A stretch of DNA of 7,749 nucleotides, from contig JABMOJ010000344.1 of NCBI GenBank assembly GCA_013204195.1, positions 1-7,749 of the forward strand, written 5' to 3'. Every line of letters starts with the position of its first letter. Position 1 is the stretch's first letter. The DNA comes from SAR86 cluster bacterium (GTDB taxonomy: Bacteria; Pseudomonadota; Gammaproteobacteria; Pseudomonadales; Azotimanducaceae). A program made the position numbers and the translations under genes. Positions 1-6,682 of the stretch are shown here, piece after piece. Below the pieces are notes generated by a model, which was not told the DNA's origin, searched no databases, and saw nothing but the letters and a program-made list of their open reading frames with translations.

Positions 1-728
1 GCAATAATGGGTTGTGATGCCAATTGAACCACTTCGCCCGCTTGCCTGGATTGAAACATGCTGTTGCAGCTACTTTCTTCGACGCCGATGACCTGAATAT
101 CCGGTCTGGTTTGCTTAATGTAGGTTGCCAGCCCAGCAATCAAGCCGCCGCCGCCCACAGGCACAAGAATAGCGTCGAGGTCTTGGCAGAGATGATGGGC
201 GAGAATTTCGACGCCCATAGTGCCTTGGCCTTCGATTACGTAGGGATCATCGAAAGGGTGCAAATATATACGATTCTCTGTTTCAACCAGTTGCTGGGAG
301 TAGTTGAAGGCATCGTCAAAGGTTTCGCCTTCGAGAATGACGTGCGCACCCCAGTGTCGGGTCGCCCGAATTTTGACCAGTGGACTCGGTTTCGGCATAA
401 CAATCTTGGCTGAAATGCCCAGCCGTTTAGCGTGATAAGCGATCGCCTGAGCGTGATTGCCCGCGCTCGCTGCAATAACCCCGCGCGCCCGTTCTGCCTG
501 GCTCAAGGACAGCAGTTTGTTCAGTCCGCCACGGTCCTTAAACGATCCTGTCATCTGCAGGTTTTCGAGTTTGAACAGGACCTGGCACCGGGCCATATCT
601 GAGAACGTCGCTGAATAGACCACCGGCGTGTCGACGATAAAGGGGGCCAGGTCAGCATAAGCATGGCGAATGCTGTTTGCGTCGACCTGATGACGTTCAG
701 GATCTTGTGTGGCGAGTTCTGGTGCCAT
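1..728 (-). CDS. Threonine/serine dehydratase (threonine ammonia-lyase), PLP-dependent, 3' end off the window
   Basis: A fold-type II PLP enzyme that should deaminate L-threonine to 2-oxobutanoate (and serine to pyruvate) in the cytoplasm. The 242 visible residues align from end to end with the catalytic domain of TdcB/IlvA. The Schiff-base lysine is K64 in TGSFKDRGG (60-68), the substrate-carboxylate loop is SAGNHAQ (88-94), and the glycine loop that holds the PLP phosphate is VGGGGLIAG (191-199). The start at 728 has a GGAAG Shine-Dalgarno at 739-743, 10 bases upstream, only 15 bases after the stop of the FAD reductase, so the two genes are probably co-transcribed and perhaps translationally coupled. 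The C-terminus is missing, so a short TdcB-like form cannot be told from one with an ACT-type regulatory domain. The PLP motif has Asp after the lysine, a residue more familiar from threonine synthase (SFKDRG), but the rest of the sequence fits dehydratases. Serine racemase or hydroxyaspartate ammonia-lyase activity cannot be excluded. Confidence 0.9.
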   Translation of the reverse strand, partial: MAPELATQDPERHQVDANSIRHAYADLAPFIVDTPVVYSATFSDMARCQVLFKLENLQMTGSFKDRGGLNKLLSLSQAERARGVIAASAGNHAQAIAYHAKRLGISAKIVMPKPSPLVKIRATRHWGAHVILEGETFDDAFNYSQQLVETENRIYLHPFDDPYVIEGQGTMGVEILAHHLCQDLDAILVPVGGGGLIAGLATYIKQTRPDIQVIGVEESSCNSMFQSRQAGEVVQLASQPII

Positions 729-743
729 TGACCTGCAGCTTCC

Positions 744-1946
744 TTAGACCAGCGTTTTCAAATCGGTTTCCGGGTCGGCCAGCTTCACCACATCAACGGG
801 CTTGCCGTAGAGTTGCTTGCAAACCATGAATTCACGAGGGCTATTGACCGCATCGACCGCCACGACGGCGCCGGCTTTCAAATAAAAGACCGCGAATTCG
901 TTTTTGCTCATGTCACCTCGAATCACCTGGGTATCGCCGTCCGAGGAAAAACCGACCATCTGCAATTTCAGTTCGTATTGATCTGACCAGAACCAAGGTA
1001 CCGAGGCATAAACTTTATCTTTACCGCACATGTTAGCGGTGGCCACCCGGGCCTGTTCCAGTGCATTAGGCACGGACTCGAGCCGCAGGCGACGCCCGAG
1101 TATCGGGTTGGGATGATTAGTACAATCGCCGATGGCATAGACATCTGGCACGGAAGTCTGGCAGTGATCGTCTACCAGTATGCCGTTGTCACAGTCGATA
1201 CCGGCTTCTTGCGCCAGTTCAACATTCGCGATAATTCCGATGCCGACAATCACCAGGTCGGCGTCGATGCTGCTATCACCACAGAGAACCTGTTGTACAT
1301 GGCCGTCGCCGCTGAAACCACTGACCGCGGTGTTGGTGAGGATTTTCAGGCCACGACCGGTGTGTAGTTGATGATAAAAGGCGCTCATTTCGGGCGTGGT
1401 GACCCGTTGCAATATACGTTGTTCCATTTCCAGCACGGTGACATCAAGGCCATTGGTTACGGCCACTGAGGCAACCTCAAGACCTATATAACCACCGCCG
1501 ACGATGACCACTTTCTTTGCAGTTTTCATGGCAGCGCTGATGCCGTCGACATCGCTGATGGTACGTAAATAATGAATGCCAGGTAGGTCGGAGCCCTGAA
1601 TGCTGAGCTTGCGTGGTCGACTGCCGGTGGCGATCATCAATTTTTCATAGGCGATGGTGTCGCCGTCGGCGGTGGTGACGGTTTTGCTGCTGGTGTCGAT
1701 CTTCGCCACACGAGTATTGGTACGCAAGTCAATATTTCTGTCGACGTAGAATTTTTCAGGTCTGACAAAGACTCTTTCTAAGGGTAATTCCCCTGAGAGG
1801 TATTGCTTCGACAGCGGCGGGCGTTGATAGGGGGGAAATGCCTCGTCACCCAGGATGATAATCTCGCCTTCGTAACCTTCCTGCCGAAAACTCGCCGCAG
1901 CTTGTCCAGCCCCTTGTCCCGCTCCTACAATGACCATCGCCGACAT
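744..1946 (-). CDS. FAD-dependent ferredoxin/rubredoxin reductase (putidaredoxin-reductase family)
   Basis: A 400-residue flavoprotein that should pass electrons from NAD(P)H through FAD to a small iron-sulfur partner. It resembles Pseudomonas CamA (putidaredoxin reductase) along its whole length. Visible parts are the N-terminal FAD-binding Rossmann motif VIVGAGQGAG (5-14), YQRPPLSK (40-47), the MIATGSRPR motif (104-112), the NADH-binding Rossmann motif VVIVGGGYIGLEVA (146-159), the second FAD motif VYAIGDC (269-275), and the C-terminal reductase domain with SVPNALEQAR (291-300) and PWFWSDQYELKLQMVG (317-332). The reading frame is open up to 1988, but the 14 extra residues before MSAMVIVGAG look unlike the family, so the start at 1946 is chosen; a GGA sits 6 bases upstream. 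M4 (1937) is an alternative start. No ferredoxin, rubredoxin, P450 or oxygenase gene lies in the window, so the redox partner is unknown. It leads an operon with the downstream dehydratase. Confidence 0.9.
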   Translation of the reverse strand: MSAMVIVGAGQGAGQAAASFRQEGYEGEIIILGDEAFPPYQRPPLSKQYLSGELPLERVFVRPEKFYVDRNIDLRTNTRVAKIDTSSKTVTTADGDTIAYEKLMIATGSRPRKLSIQGSDLPGIHYLRTISDVDGISAAMKTAKKVVIVGGGYIGLEVASVAVTNGLDVTVLEMEQRILQRVTTPEMSAFYHQLHTGRGLKILTNTAVSGFSGDGHVQQVLCGDSSIDADLVIVGIGIIANVELAQEAGIDCDNGILVDDHCQTSVPDVYAIGDCTNHPNPILGRRLRLESVPNALEQARVATANMCGKDKVYASVPWFWSDQYELKLQMVGFSSDGDTQVIRGDMSKNEFAVFYLKAGAVVAVDAVNSPREFMVCKQLYGKPVDVVKLADPETDLKTLV

Positions 1947-1976
1947 AAATATTCCGTTAAACCTTAATTGGGGCGG

Positions 1977-1983
1977 TATTCTA
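1977..1983. promoter_or_regulatory. Candidate overlapping -10 elements in the 72-base divergent region
   Basis: The region 1947-2018 must hold the promoters for the minus-strand reductase/dehydratase operon and the plus-strand glycosyltransferase. The only -10-like sequences noticed overlap each other: TATTCT at 1977-1982 on the plus strand and TAGAAT, read from 1983 to 1978, on the minus strand. No convincing -35 hexamer was found at the right distance for either. This is a weak call based on hexamer likeness alone. Confidence 0.3.
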
Positions 1984-2018
1984 CACAAAGCGCCAGGATT
2001 ACGGGTACCCTTTCATTT

Positions 2019-3086
2019 ATGAAAATACTTTTGTTGTCACCTTATGATGCGATTAGCCACCGTTACTGGTACTCAGGTCTAGTGGCACAATTCGTTCAGC
2101 ATGATTTTACCATCGTGACGTTGCCGGCCCGATATTTCAGTTGGCGCTTTCGAGGCAACAGCTTGTCGTTAGCATTTGACTCACGACTCGACGGCGACTG
2201 GGACTTGATTGTCGCGACGTCCATGACAGATTTGTCGGCCCTGGTGGGCATGCGACCAGCGCTGGCCGGCATCAGATCGCTGCTCTATTTTCATGAGAAT
2301 CAATTTGCCTATCCGGAGCAGGGTGATACCCAGCATCAAGTTGAGCGACAGATGACCAGTTTGTATGCCGCGTTGGCTGCTGATCAGTTGGTGTTCAATT
2401 CCTTGTTCAATCAGTCGACGTTTCTGGCCGGAGTGCAACAATTGCTGACGCGGTTGCCAGACCATGTGCCGGCAGGCTTAGCCGACAAGCTCAGACGAAA
2501 GGCCAGGGTTTTACCGGTACCATTATGGTCCGACAGTTTTGTCCAGGCGCCTACTCGAGGTGCAGCTCGCTTATCCATTGTCTGGAATCATCGTTGGGAG
2601 TACGACAAGGGTGTGGATGAGCTCTTGGATCTGGTTACCCTGTTATTGGCCTCTGATCTGAACTTTGAGTTTCATCTGATTGGTCAGTCCTTTCGCCATA
2701 TACCGCCAGCTTTGGTGCGCGTTCGAACGCTCCTCAGTGACGCCGGTCGTCTCGGTGCGAGCGGCTATATAGCGTCTCGTGCAGACTATATTGCGTTGCT
2801 GCACTCAGCCCATGTGGTGCTCTCAACAGCGATCCATGAGTTCCAGGGTATTGCGGTGCTGGAGGCCATTGCCGCAGGGTGTCTACCGGTAGTGCCTGAC
2901 GCATTGGCCTATCAAGACTTCATTCCCGTAACCTGGCGTTATGCGGACCAGGCCGGTGCCCTGGACATGTTGATGGGCATCGCAGCAGCGCGCTTCGGCG
3001 GCCAGTTGCCGGTGGCGCCGGATGTGACTTATCTTGACTGGTCACAACAGCGAGAAGCCTGGGAATCTCTACTGGCAGGCCCGTGA
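2019..3086 (+). CDS. GT4-type glycosyltransferase, tRNA-queuosine mannosyltransferase-like (GTDC1/QTMAN, DUF3524)
   Basis: A 355-residue cytoplasmic glycosyltransferase. The N-terminal half (about 1-170) matches the DUF3524 domain of animal GTDC1/QTMAN, the enzyme that adds mannose to queuosine at the tRNA-Asp wobble base: ILLLSPYDAISH (3-14), TLPARYFSWRFR (34-45), LLYFHENQFAYP (88-99), VFNSLFN (125-131) and LPDHVPAGL (146-154). The C-terminal half is a GT-B/GT4 domain with IVWNHRWEYDKG (187-198) and HEFQGIAVLEAIAAGC (273-288); the latter carries the EX7E pattern (E274, E282) of retaining transferases. There is no signal peptide or membrane segment. The frame is open back to 1968, but those 17 residues overlap the divergent promoter region and the family starts at MKILLLSP, so 2019 is chosen, although its Shine-Dalgarno is poor. 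Family membership is well supported. The tRNA-Q substrate is inferred from the eukaryotic relative; the sugar and acceptor in bacteria are not shown by the sequence. The next gene starts 84 bases downstream from its own promoter. Confidence 0.85.
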   Translation: MKILLLSPYDAISHRYWYSGLVAQFVQHDFTIVTLPARYFSWRFRGNSLSLAFDSRLDGDWDLIVATSMTDLSALVGMRPALAGIRSLLYFHENQFAYPEQGDTQHQVERQMTSLYAALAADQLVFNSLFNQSTFLAGVQQLLTRLPDHVPAGLADKLRRKARVLPVPLWSDSFVQAPTRGAARLSIVWNHRWEYDKGVDELLDLVTLLLASDLNFEFHLIGQSFRHIPPALVRVRTLLSDAGRLGASGYIASRADYIALLHSAHVVLSTAIHEFQGIAVLEAIAAGCLPVVPDALAYQDFIPVTWRYADQAGALDMLMGIAAARFGGQLPVAPDVTYLDWSQQREAWESLLAGP

Positions 3087-3099
3087 AATAGACTATACT
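3072..3099 (+). promoter_or_regulatory. Sigma-70-type promoter for the FKBP gene
   Basis: A -35-like CTGGCA (3072-3077) and a -10 TATACT (3094-3099) are separated by 16 bases. The context GACTATACTGCGCGC is typical of strong gammaproteobacterial promoters, with a GC-rich stretch just after the -10. The -35 lies inside the last codons of the glycosyltransferase gene. Transcription would begin near 3106, leaving a leader of about 65 bases before the prolyl isomerase start at 3171. Confidence 0.6.
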
Positions 3100-3158
3100 G
3101 CGCGCTTTACGGTGGCGCCTGGATCAGTCGGCTGCTGCTAAGTCGAGTGTTTTTCAAT

Positions 3159-3162
3159 GGAG
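3159..3162 (+). promoter_or_regulatory. Shine-Dalgarno that fixes the FKBP start
   Basis: GGAG lies 8 bases before the ATG at 3171. This favours 3171 over the in-frame GTG at 3147, which has no comparable site and would add eight residues unlike the family. Confidence 0.65.
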
Positions 3163-3170
3163 CCGAGTCC

Positions 3171-3644
3171 ATGGTGATGTTTTACCGGGTTGATTATAGT
3201 TTGTTTAACGCCGAGGGCGAGGTGGTTGACTCCTCAGAGGGCGGCTCTGCGCTCGCCTTTATTGAAGGTGATGAGACGATGATGCCTGGTCTCGAGAAAG
3301 CGGTCACTGGCCGTGCTGAAGGTGATGAATTCAAGGTGACCATTGAGCCTGGTGATGCTTATGGTTTTCCGCAACGGTCACTGATCAGAACCGTGTCCTT
3401 TGAAACGATTGAGGCGAATGTTGAAGACCTGCAGCCCGGCATGATTTTCCAGGTGGGTTCTGGTACCGAAGCCGAAGTGGTGCGCGTGGTGGAGGTGGAA
3501 GACGAAGGCATCACGATCGATGGCAACCACCCGCTGGCAGGGGTGACCTTTCATTTCGAATTAAAAATCGTCGAAGTTCGGCAGGCCAGTGCAGATGAGC
3601 TGGAATTGCTGGCGATCACCCGGGCCGATGCGGCGAAGCGTTAG
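3171..3644 (+). CDS. FKBP-type peptidyl-prolyl cis-trans isomerase, SlyD/FkpB-like, without metal-binding tail
   Basis: A 157-residue cytoplasmic prolyl isomerase and likely folding chaperone. It has the split FKBP domain of the SlyD/SlpA group: VDYSLFNAEGEVVDSS (7-22), a PGLEKAVTGRAEGDEF stretch (39-54), EPGDAYG (59-65), then the insert-in-flap chaperone domain (about 66-118) and the return to the FKBP fold at DGNHPLAGVTFHFELKIVEV (117-136). The DGNHPLAG signature is shared by SlyD and FkpB. E. coli SlyD continues into a His/Cys-rich nickel-binding tail; here the protein ends with a short charged segment ending AAKR and holds no Cys. A role in hydrogenase nickel delivery is therefore unlikely, and general folding is the better guess. 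It has its own promoter (3072-3099) and converges with rapA across a 73-base gap. Confidence 0.92.
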   Translation: MVMFYRVDYSLFNAEGEVVDSSEGGSALAFIEGDETMMPGLEKAVTGRAEGDEFKVTIEPGDAYGFPQRSLIRTVSFETIEANVEDLQPGMIFQVGSGTEAEVVRVVEVEDEGITIDGNHPLAGVTFHFELKIVEVRQASADELELLAITRADAAKR

Positions 3645-3717
3645 GCGCGCCACGGCATCAGCCCACTGAATTCTGCGTTCTGCATTACAACCTTTGACCT
3701 CAGACGGTACCAGCGGG

Positions 3718-6561
3718 TCAAGCAGCTACGATCACTCGAATGGAATCTAGTCTGATATCAGCCTGATCGATAGCTTCGAGGGTTAAGCGACGAGTTTCCA
3801 GCAGGTGGCTAATCTCTTCCGGCCTGACATTATCATTTAGACCCTTTAATGCCGTGAGTCGTTTGATCTCAACGTCTAAGAGGGTTTCAGCGCGCGCTCG
3901 TGCGGACTCTCTAAGGGCTTGGCATTGCGTTCGAGCTTGACGTTTAGCCGCCTCCAGCATGCTTTTAATGCCAGCGCGCTGAGATTCTAGAATGCCTTGC
4001 AGCGCTCCGGTTGATACTGACAGTTGTTCGGCGTCGAAGTCGGTCCAGGCCAGTGTGTCACTAATGTCCGCGAAATTGGGCTCAATCACGACCCGAATCA
4101 CGGCGGGAGGCAGAAAGCGGTCAGCCATTAAGTACGCTGGCGCGACGCAGTCGGCGATAAACAGGGTCTCAAGCAACAGTGTGCCTGCGGGTAACTCAGG
4201 ATGCTTGACGGCGATCATGGCGCTGTTGCCATTGGTGTCGGTGGCGACGATATCCATGGCTTGCTGCACCAAAGGGTGTTCCCAGGTGAGATACAAGACA
4301 TCTTCACGCGCCAGGGCCGTGTCTCGGTCATAGGTAATTCGCAGGCCGTCTTCAGGCAGTTCCGGGTAATGAAAATGATCCTGAGTTTCGGCACTGACGG
4401 AGACATGTCGAACCATGGTATCCCCAGGTTTGACCAGTAACACCTGATCACCCAGGAATTCTGACTCCAGGCCGAACAGGCTGAACGAGCGCTCCATATA
4501 TTTCGCCAACGACTGACCGCCGCCGTGTTGCTGGATGTCAGAGACGATAGTTGCAGAAACGCTCGGTCGATGAGAGTTCAGCTCTAACAGTCGATCGCGG
4601 CCTTGTTGCAGTAAACTCAGCCGCTCAGCGTTAAGGGCCGCAGAACGTTGCAGGAACTCATCGAAATCTGCCGTGGCAAACTCGTGGATCAGCTCATCAA
4701 AGATACTTTGGGCCACTGCATTCGGACCGCAGAAGAGGTTCAGGCCTTTAGCGTACCATTGATAGAGTCGCTCAGTGCCTGAGCCTTCAATATAGGGGAT
4801 GTGGATTTTAACGTCCTGCGCCTGGCCGATGCGGTCGAGACGGCCTATCCGTTGCTCCAATTGATCCGGGCCGAGGGGTAAATCGAACAACACCAGATGA
4901 CTGGCAAATTGAAAGTTTCGACCCTCGCTACCGATTTCCGAGCAGATCATCAATTGCGCGCCACGGTCCGTTTCGGCAAAGTAGTTTGCCGCCCGGTCTC
5001 TGGCTACCAGATCGAGGCCTTCGTGAAACACGGTGGTGCGAATCGGCAACAGTGTGGCCAGTCGCTGCTCAAGATCTAGGACGGTTTGTTGGTGAGCACA
5101 AATCAGCAGAAACTTGTCGTCTGGATGGCTATCGAGCAAGTTCGTTAGCCATGGAATACGCGGGTCACAGCGAGTCCAATCGGGTAGGTCGGCCTCAGGG
5201 AAGTAGCCGATGCTGGCACTGATGCCGGGTTTGAGCGTCAGTGGGTACGGTAGCGCAAGCCGTTGTGGAAAACCCTTAACGGAAGCGCGGACATTACGGA
5301 ACAGTACCCGGCCGGTGCCATGGCGGTCTAATACGGCATCGATAAGCTCGGCGTCGTCGAGATCCTGGCCAGCTTCGCCGAGCAAGGCTCTGAGCGCGGT
5401 GCGAGCTTGAGTTTGTTTCGCTCCGCGGCTGTCCAGTAGAGCCGCAACCCGTTCTGCAACCTCAGTAAAGTGAGTTTCTTCGAGGAGAAACTGTTCATAG
5501 TCATAGTAGCGAGAGGGGTCTAGCAGTCGCAATCGGGCAAAGTGGCCTAGGCGTCCCAGTTGTTCTGGCGTGGCGGTGAGCAGCAACAGGCCGTTGGCAA
5601 TATTTGAGATACGCTCCACGACAGTATAAGCCGGGCTTGCCTGCTCTGGGGACCATTGCAGATGATGCGCCTCGTCGACCACCACTAGATCCCAATCGGC
5701 GGCAAGGGCCTGTTCCAGACGTTTTGGATTGTCGATGAACAAATCCAGATGACAGAGCATGAGTTGCTGGGCTTCGAACGGGTTGTACCGGTTGGCCACG
5801 GCTTCGTCGGGACTCGTTGCGGGCGCGTTGTCGGCGACGATGTTCTGGCAGCGCTCCTCATCGAGCAAGGTGAAGTGTAGATTGAAGCGCCGGATCATCT
5901 CTACAAACCACTGAAAGCTCAGGGCCGGTGGCACGATGATTAAAACGCGACTGGCCCGACCGGTGATCAGTTGTTGGTGAATGATCAAACCCGCTTCAAT
6001 AGTCTTGCCTAGCCCGACCTCATCTGCGAGCAGTACCCGCGGCGCAAAACGCCGGGCGACTTCATGGCCAATATACAGCTGATGCGGTATCAACGAGACC
6101 CGCGGGCCATAGAGGCCGCGAGACGGTGCTACAGCCAGATCTGCAAGGGCATGCCGCGTGTCGTAACGCAGGTTGAACCAGGCATTGTCATCCAACTGAT
6201 GCGTCAGCAGTCGATCTTCGGGCTTGCTGAATCTTACATTGGGATCCAACGCGGTTTCGTGGATGGTACCAAGAGCTTGATCTTCTTCGCCACCTTGAAT
6301 CGGGCCGGAATAGGTCAATAGATCGTCTTTGTCTTCGATCGAGGAGACACTGATGGTAATATCAGCGTTGCTGGTGACTAGGTCGCCGATATTGAACTTA
6401 ACCCTGACGAGTGGCGCTTTCTGGCTTGCATAGGTCCGATCTTCACTCACTCGGTCGTATCTCAGACTGACGGTCCTGGTGCTGACCTCGGTGACCCGGC
6501 CCATGCCAAGTTCGGGCTCTGCGGTACTGATCCATTTTTGATCGAGTCTAAATTCATTCAT
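3718..6561 (-). CDS. rapA: RNA polymerase-associated ATPase RapA (HepA), SWI2/SNF2 family
   Basis: A 947-residue protein that binds RNA polymerase and uses ATP to recycle stalled or post-termination complexes. It is close to the 968-residue E. coli protein in length and order. The N-terminal Tudor-like, polymerase-binding region (about 1-110) begins FRLDQKWISTAEPELGMG. The SNF2 motifs follow: motif I LLADEVGLGKT (177-187), motif II VVVDEAHHL (293-301), motif III LLTATPEQLG (327-336), motif V SEGRNFQFASHLVLFDLP (545-562) and motif VI QRIGRLDRIGQ (570-580). The RapA-specific C-terminal part includes RFLPP and ends near DSIRVIVAA. The start at 6561 gives the family N-terminus; its ribosome site is weak (AAGG about 15 bases upstream). 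No catalytic motif is damaged. Relative to E. coli as remembered, it carries about 13 extra residues near 238-258 and is about 25 shorter near 434-465. It is divergent from the DUF1244 gene. Confidence 0.97.
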   Translation of the reverse strand: MNEFRLDQKWISTAEPELGMGRVTEVSTRTVSLRYDRVSEDRTYASQKAPLVRVKFNIGDLVTSNADITISVSSIEDKDDLLTYSGPIQGGEEDQALGTIHETALDPNVRFSKPEDRLLTHQLDDNAWFNLRYDTRHALADLAVAPSRGLYGPRVSLIPHQLYIGHEVARRFAPRVLLADEVGLGKTIEAGLIIHQQLITGRASRVLIIVPPALSFQWFVEMIRRFNLHFTLLDEERCQNIVADNAPATSPDEAVANRYNPFEAQQLMLCHLDLFIDNPKRLEQALAADWDLVVVDEAHHLQWSPEQASPAYTVVERISNIANGLLLLTATPEQLGRLGHFARLRLLDPSRYYDYEQFLLEETHFTEVAERVAALLDSRGAKQTQARTALRALLGEAGQDLDDAELIDAVLDRHGTGRVLFRNVRASVKGFPQRLALPYPLTLKPGISASIGYFPEADLPDWTRCDPRIPWLTNLLDSHPDDKFLLICAHQQTVLDLEQRLATLLPIRTTVFHEGLDLVARDRAANYFAETDRGAQLMICSEIGSEGRNFQFASHLVLFDLPLGPDQLEQRIGRLDRIGQAQDVKIHIPYIEGSGTERLYQWYAKGLNLFCGPNAVAQSIFDELIHEFATADFDEFLQRSAALNAERLSLLQQGRDRLLELNSHRPSVSATIVSDIQQHGGGQSLAKYMERSFSLFGLESEFLGDQVLLVKPGDTMVRHVSVSAETQDHFHYPELPEDGLRITYDRDTALAREDVLYLTWEHPLVQQAMDIVATDTNGNSAMIAVKHPELPAGTLLLETLFIADCVAPAYLMADRFLPPAVIRVVIEPNFADISDTLAWTDFDAEQLSVSTGALQGILESQRAGIKSMLEAAKRQARTQCQALRESARARAETLLDVEIKRLTALKGLNDNVRPEEISHLLETRRLTLEAIDQADIRLDSIRVIVAA

Positions 6562-6632
6562 GGGGTACTGTGTTCGCCTTTTAAATGTCAGGGGCAGCGT
6601 TGGCTGTGCTCACCCCGTCGTGCTGAAAAGAT

Positions 6633-6653
6633 CGCGATCACCAAGTGATCGCG
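6633..6653. repeat. Perfect 9-bp inverted repeat in the rapA/DUF1244 divergent region
   Basis: The arms CGCGATCAC (6633-6641) and GTGATCGCG (6645-6653) are exact reverse complements around a CAA spacer. It could be an operator for a dimeric regulator of rapA, the DUF1244 gene or both. It directly abuts the TATAAA box at 6654. It has no T-tract on either side, so it is not a standard rho-independent terminator. It lies 72 bases from the rapA start and 29 from the DUF1244 start. Confidence 0.7.
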
Positions 6654-6659
6654 TATAAA
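6654..6659 (+). promoter_or_regulatory. Candidate -10 box for the DUF1244 gene
   Basis: TATAAA matches five of six bases of the -10 consensus and begins right after the inverted repeat. At 16-18 bases upstream there is no -35-like hexamer; that stretch is occupied by the palindrome. Transcription would start near 6666, with the ribosome site GGAG at 6668-6671, giving a very short leader. The arrangement fits a promoter controlled by whatever binds the palindrome, but this is inference. Confidence 0.4.
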
Positions 6660-6682
6660 TGTTTTATGGAGAACAACAGATC

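Noticed and set aside
24..413. Plus-strand open frame of 129 codons
   Set aside because: It lies antisense to the threonine dehydratase, whose motifs fill the minus-strand frame; its own translation shows no family features.
1113..1371. Two plus-strand open frames inside the FAD reductase gene
   Set aside because: They are antisense to well-conserved reductase sequence and have no recognisable domain.
1947..1988. Longer N-terminus for the FAD reductase
   Set aside because: The 14 extra residues precede the normal family start, and the weak ribosome site lies just before 1946.
1968..2018. Longer N-terminus for the glycosyltransferase
   Set aside because: The extra 17 residues run through the divergent promoter region and are unlike the family, which starts at MKILLLSP.
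2181..2465. Minus-strand open frame of 94 codons
   Set aside because: It is antisense to the conserved DUF3524 region of the glycosyltransferase and looks like non-coding translation.
3147..3170. GTG start for the FKBP gene
   Set aside because: The ATG at 3171 has a GGAG site at the right distance and gives the family N-terminus.
3992..6321. Several short open frames on both strands within rapA
   Set aside because: All lie over intact, motif-rich RapA coding sequence and carry no domain of their own.
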